Under the pieces are notes generated by a model that saw nothing but the letters and a program-made list of their open reading frames with translations, was not told the origin of the DNA and did no database searches. From Roseiflexaceae bacterium UBA965 (lineage in GTDB: Bacteria > Chloroflexota > Chloroflexia > Chloroflexales > Roseiflexaceae): DNA of 9,086 bases. Shown piece by piece: positions 6,527 through 9,086 of this stretch (positions are counted from its first letter, which is position 1; every line of letters starts with the position of its first letter). The DNA lies in assembly GCA_002292925.1 (NCBI GenBank), contig DBCF01000115.1, positions 1-9,086 on the forward strand, written 5' to 3'. A program made the translations under genes and the position numbers.

Positions 6527-6573
6527 CTGTTATATTATTTATATAAACGGGGTTATCCAGAAGGGGTGCTGTC

Positions 6574-7458
6574 ATAACCGACCGATTGCGATTCAACAAC
6601 CGAATACGTGCTCGCGAGATTCGTCTGATTGACGAACAGGGTGCACAGGTTGGCATAGTAGCATTACGTGATGCAATTCAGATGGCCGAGGAGCGCGGGT
6701 TCGACCTTGTAGAGGTTGCACCAAACGCGGTACCTCCGGTATGTCGCATCATGGACTACGGCAAGTTCCGATACGAGCAATCGAAGAAGGAACGCGAGGC
6801 GCGCAAACACCAGAAGCAAGTAGAGCTGAAGGAAGTGCGACTCAAACCCAAGACTGACGATCACGACATCGACGTCAAAGCCAAGCAAGCGCGCAAGTTC
6901 TTGTTGGGTGGTGATAAAGTCAAATTCACCCTACGTTTCCGTGGTCGTGAAATCTTCCACCCAGACATTGGGTTAAAGATGCTCGAAGGCATGGCTGAGG
7001 ATTTACGTGATATCTCAGTAATCGAGCAGCGGCCGTTGATGGAAGGGCGGGTATTATCGTTGTTATTGGCACCAAACGCCAAGGCACGTGCGACACCAAC
7101 CAAGCCAGCGACGTCGGCAGCAGCGAACGCCACGCCACGGCCTGCCAAACCGCCCAAAGAAGTCGTTGTGCCAGCAGAAGCGCCTGCTGCAACGCTTGTA
7201 GAAGAGGCAGTTGCACCAGTGGCAGCGGCTACTCCAGTAGAAACAGTTGCACCAGTGGCAGCGGCTACTCCAGTAGAAACAGTTGCGCCAGTAGCAGCGG
7301 CTACTCCAGTAGCGCCGGTGGCAGCGACTCCGAAGCCACGTGCTGCCAAACCGCCCAAAGAAGCAAGTGTGCCGGTAGCAGAAGCGCCTGCACCTGTGCC
7401 CGCAGAAGCGGCCCTACCCGTGGATGCGTCGCCCAATACTACCTCAGAAGGGGAATAA
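6574..7458 (+). CDS. infC: Translation initiation factor IF-3 with Ala/Pro-rich tail, probable AUA start
   Basis: IF-3 binds the 30S subunit, prevents premature 50S joining and checks the initiator tRNA-start codon match. With the start at 6574 the protein has 294 aa. The IF3-N domain is at about 10-80 with the family signature RIMDYGKFRYEQSKK at 58-72, and IF3-C at about 86-172. A tail of about 120 residues, rich in Ala, Pro and Val, follows; usual IF-3 is about 170-180 aa. No ATG, GTG or TTG in frame fits the AAGGGG at 6561-6566: the first, TTG at 6586, is 19 nt away. ATA at 6574 is in frame, 7 nt from it, and gives an N-terminus of the same length as Bacillus IF-3. Rare AUU/AUC/AUA starts are typical of infC and allow autorepression. 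TAA is followed at once by TAG. rpmI begins 5 bp later. Confidence 0.95.
   Translation: MTDRLRFNNRIRAREIRLIDEQGAQVGIVALRDAIQMAEERGFDLVEVAPNAVPPVCRIMDYGKFRYEQSKKEREARKHQKQVELKEVRLKPKTDDHDIDVKAKQARKFLLGGDKVKFTLRFRGREIFHPDIGLKMLEGMAEDLRDISVIEQRPLMEGRVLSLLLAPNAKARATPTKPATSAAANATPRPAKPPKEVVVPAEAPAATLVEEAVAPVAAATPVETVAPVAAATPVETVAPVAAATPVAPVAATPKPRAAKPPKEASVPVAEAPAPVPAEAALPVDASPNTTSEGE
7210..7317 (+). repeat. 36-bp tandem repeat inside infC
   Basis: Unit 7210-7245 is repeated exactly at 7246-7281 and again, with drift and a diverged end, at 7282-7317. Each unit encodes 12 residues, VAPVAAATPVET or a variant. Flanking it, a 20-bp direct repeat at 7143-7162 and 7344-7363 encodes AKPPKE in both places. 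The tail has evidently grown by internal duplication. Confidence 0.95.
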
Positions 7459-7463
7459 TAGTC

Positions 7464-7676
7464 ATGCCCAAGATGAAAACACACAAAGGTACAGCCAAGC
7501 GCTTTACTTTTACTGGCTCAGGTAAGTTGGTCAGCGCCATGGGGCGTCGTGGTCACTTCCGCCGTCGCAAGGCCACTCGGCTCTTGCAGAAATTGAGCCG
7601 GATGCAAGAAGTCCACGAGTCAACGCAGGCCCGCGTATTGCGTGGTTTGCCGTACCGCAAGAAGCATGCCCGCTGA
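7464..7676 (+). CDS. rpmI: Large ribosomal subunit protein bL35
   Basis: Small, highly basic protein of the 50S subunit, 70 aa against about 65 usually. The start MPKMKTHKGTAKRF and the middle block GHFRRRKATRLLQKL are diagnostic. The gene begins 5 bp after the infC stop; its nearest purine-rich site, AAGGGG in the last infC codons, is 11 nt from the ATG, so translation may partly depend on ribosomes finishing infC. It is the second gene of the conserved infC-rpmI-rplT order. Confidence 0.97.
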   Translation: MPKMKTHKGTAKRFTFTGSGKLVSAMGRRGHFRRRKATRLLQKLSRMQEVHESTQARVLRGLPYRKKHAR

Positions 7677-7740
7677 CGAATGCCCCTCCGAGGCGGTGTG
7701 TTGATATACACATCTACTTCTGTAAAGAACAGGAACCATA

Positions 7741-8097
7741 ATGGCTCGCGTAAAACGTGGAATGATGGCGCACAAGCGCCACAAAAAGCTCCTCAACCAA
7801 GCAAAGGGCTTCCAAGGCAGCCGTAGCCGTCGCTACGCCGTCGCCAAGCAATCCGTCATGAAGGCCTTGTCGTATGCCTTCCGTGACCGTCGCGCCCGGA
7901 AGCGCGACTTCCGCCGTTTGTGGATTATCCGCATCAACGCCGCTGCGCGGATGTGTGGTGTATCATACAGCCGGTTGATCAACGCCTTGCAAAACGCTGG
8001 TATTGTCATCGATCGCAAGATGTTGGCAGACTTGGCCGTGCATGACATGGCCGCCTTCCGCCAAATTGCCGAACGTGCCCTTACCCCAGCCTCGTGA
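7741..8097 (+). CDS. rplT: Large ribosomal subunit protein bL20
   Basis: 23S rRNA-binding protein needed early in 50S assembly; 118 aa, the normal length. It begins MARVKRGMMAHKRHKK, has a very basic N-terminal half (KGFQGSRSRRYAVAKQ, then FRDRRARKRDFRRLWIIRIN), and a globular C-terminal half that contains AAARMCGVSYSRLINAL and binds rRNA; in known systems this half also binds its own mRNA leader for feedback. AGGA lies 8 nt before the ATG. The 64-bp gap from rpmI holds only a weak hairpin (TGTGT 7697-7701 / ACACA 7708-7712) and no terminator. The stop overlaps the next gene. Confidence 0.98.
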   Translation: MARVKRGMMAHKRHKKLLNQAKGFQGSRSRRYAVAKQSVMKALSYAFRDRRARKRDFRRLWIIRINAAARMCGVSYSRLINALQNAGIVIDRKMLADLAVHDMAAFRQIAERALTPAS

Positions 8098-8882
8098 TTC
8101 GTAGCACCAGCAATAGTCACGTCCGCACCATCCGCTCACTCCGCGACGATCGTTCGTTGCGTCGTAGTGAGCGGATGTTTGTGCTCGAAGGCGTGCGCCT
8201 CGTTGCAGATCTGCTCACGAGCGGGGCCACCCCCGTGTTTGTGCTTTATGACCCCGACCAACTAGCCACTACCGATGCGGGCAATGCCTTGATAGATACC
8301 TTGACCCATAGCGCAGGGGCGGTATATGCCGCCAGTGCTGAGGTCATCAAAGCCGCCAGCGACACCACGTCACCCCAAGGTGTGGTGGCAGTGGCACACT
8401 GGCCGACGTGGTCAGCAATGACGGCGCCCCGCTTGGTGGTGGTCTGCGACCACATCCAAGACCCCGGCAATCTGGGTACCATCATCCGGAGCAGTGACGC
8501 CGTAGGGGTCGATGCCCTCTATTGTAGCGTGGGGTCTGTCGACGCCTATGCCCCCAAAACCGTACGGGCCAGTATGGGCAGTCTAATGCGTGTGCCCATC
8601 TTCCAAGACATGGCGTGGGATGCGCTCGCACGTACCCTCGCGCCGTATCGGATTTATGCAGCCGACGGCGGCGGGCAAAGTGTAGCCTACACCCAGATTG
8701 ATTGGAGAACACCAAGTGTGTTGATTGTGGGCAACGAAGCCCACGGGTTGAGTACCGCCGCCCGGCAACTCGCACAACAAACCATTCATATTCCCATGCG
8801 GGCCGGCATCGAATCACTCAATGCTGCCATGGCGGCAAGTATTATTTTGTTTGAGGCCCAGCGCCAACAAATGAAAAATTGA
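8094..8882 (+). CDS. SpoU/TrmH-family RNA 2'-O-ribose methyltransferase
   Basis: A SPOUT-class enzyme expected to transfer a methyl group from S-adenosylmethionine to a ribose 2'-OH in rRNA or tRNA; which nucleotide is unknown. The 262-aa protein has a substrate-binding domain at about 28-100 (FVLEGVRLVADLL) and a knotted catalytic domain with all three motifs. Motif 1 is at 119-138 (DHIQDPGNLGTIIRSSDAVG, Asn126, Arg132), motif 2 is VGNEAHGLS at 212-220, and motif 3 is IPMRAGIESLNAAMA at 233-247. The GTG start overlaps the rplT stop by 4 bases (GTGA) without a clear ribosome binding site, so translation is likely coupled. A methyltransferase of this type after rplT is common in bacteria (ysgA in Bacillus). 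The last codons and the stop lie in a 7-bp repeat that recurs downstream, so the original C-terminus may have been altered. Confidence 0.93.
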   Translation: MIRSTSNSHVRTIRSLRDDRSLRRSERMFVLEGVRLVADLLTSGATPVFVLYDPDQLATTDAGNALIDTLTHSAGAVYAASAEVIKAASDTTSPQGVVAVAHWPTWSAMTAPRLVVVCDHIQDPGNLGTIIRSSDAVGVDALYCSVGSVDAYAPKTVRASMGSLMRVPIFQDMAWDALARTLAPYRIYAADGGGQSVAYTQIDWRTPSVLIVGNEAHGLSTAARQLAQQTIHIPMRAGIESLNAAMAASIILFEAQRQQMKN

Positions 8883-8980
8883 CAATGGATTCTCATGGGC
8901 TCGCACAGAGTGCGCGGAGGGCGCGGAGGCAAGCACACACGGTGGCACGCAGTATTTTGTGTGAGGCTCAGCGCCAACAA
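8831..8980 (+). repeat. Duplicated tail of the methyltransferase gene
   Basis: Bases 8831-8870 recur at 8941-8980, an offset of exactly 110 bp, with 34 of 40 positions identical. The copy in the gene encodes the end of motif 3 and the C-terminus (IILFEAQRQQ). Read in the matching frame, the second copy gives SILCEAQRQQQTN and then a TAG at 8990-8992. The second copy has no start and is far too short to function, so it is a decayed gene fragment. Confidence 0.85.
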
Positions 8981-9033
8981 CAGACCAACTAGCCAATCAA
9001 TGGAAAATTGAAAATGAAAAATTGAAAATTACG
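8870..9033. repeat. Heptad repeats AATTGAA/AATGGAA
   Basis: Five 7-bp units run at 8999-9033 (AATGGAA, AATTGAA, AATGAAA, AATTGAA, AATTACG), the last one degraded. Three more lie at 8870-8890 (AATGAAA, AATTGAC, AATGGAT), across the stop codon of the methyltransferase gene. Between the two sets is the tail duplication. They look like short tandemly repeated repetitive sequences known in other bacteria. Confidence 0.7.
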
Positions 9034-9086
9034 CATACCCACAATACCTACACCAAAACCCCACCCCTGGCGTCATTCCATGCCGG
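8883..9086. other. Non-coding end of the window
   Basis: No gene is visible in these 204 bases. They hold the second tail copy, the heptad array, a perfect hairpin CGCAC-AGA-GTGCG at 8902-8914 without a T tract, and a 9-bp tandem duplication GCGCGGAGG at 8912-8920 and 8921-8929. No clear terminator for the operon is seen. The last 50 bases show no recognisable feature. Confidence 0.6.

Noticed and set aside
6224..6577. 117-codon plus-strand frame between exporter and infC
   Set aside because: It overlaps the exporter start, both promoters and the infC leader, and has no family resemblance.
6586..6588. TTG as the start of infC
   Set aside because: It is 19 nt from the only ribosome binding site and gives an N-terminus four residues shorter than expected; ATA at 6574 fits better.
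6861..7484. 207-codon minus-strand frame opposite infC
   Set aside because: Its Ala/Thr/Gly repeats are just the complement of the infC tail repeats; no motif or ribosome binding site supports it.

Overview
The window reads as an ordinary housekeeping stretch of a bacterial chromosome, moderately GC-rich in the genes. The best guess for the organism is a member of the Chloroflexota (class Chloroflexia or near it). That rests on the overall look of DnaE (long Pro-rich linker before the C-terminal domain) and of IF3 (long Ala/Pro/Val tail), and is an inference, not a database result. No prophage, IS element, CRISPR array, tRNA or rRNA is visible.

Layout. (1) 1-2691, + strand: the 3' three quarters of dnaE, the replicative DNA polymerase III alpha subunit, open at the left edge and closed by an intrinsic terminator at 2731-2770. 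(2) 2771-3265: an AT-rich gene-free region with several repeated or palindromic short motifs, ending in a near-consensus housekeeping promoter and a strong ribosome binding site. (3) 3266-3910, +: a lone ECF-type sigma factor, with no anti-sigma gene beside it, closed by a strong terminator at 3914-3948. (4) 3969-4904 and 4996-6270, - strand: a PfkB/ribokinase-family sugar or nucleoside kinase and, upstream of it, a 12-TM major facilitator (DHA1, TetA-like) exporter with a well-formed promoter overlapped by short repeats and an inverted repeat. (5) 6462-8882, +: the translation operon infC-rpmI-rplT followed by a SpoU/TrmH-family RNA 2'-O-methyltransferase that overlaps rplT by 4 bp. It has its own promoter and a leader with a terminator-like hairpin. 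The most probable infC start is an AUA codon. (6) 8883-9086: non-coding, holding a decayed copy of the methyltransferase 3' end and a 7-bp tandem repeat array.

Functionally, region 5 is a coherent module: initiation factor 3, ribosomal proteins L35 and L20 and an RNA-modifying enzyme, which in many bacteria are co-transcribed and controlled by L20 or by IF3 start-codon discrimination. The sigma factor, kinase and exporter are accessory genes with separate signals and no clear functional link to each other.

I do not see a convincing undescribed system. The points most worth a second look are the non-canonical infC start and its leader hairpin, the repeated motifs upstream of the orphan sigma factor, the operator-like elements at the exporter promoter, the duplicated methyltransferase tail with heptad repeats, and two unusual residues in a conserved DnaE fingers motif.
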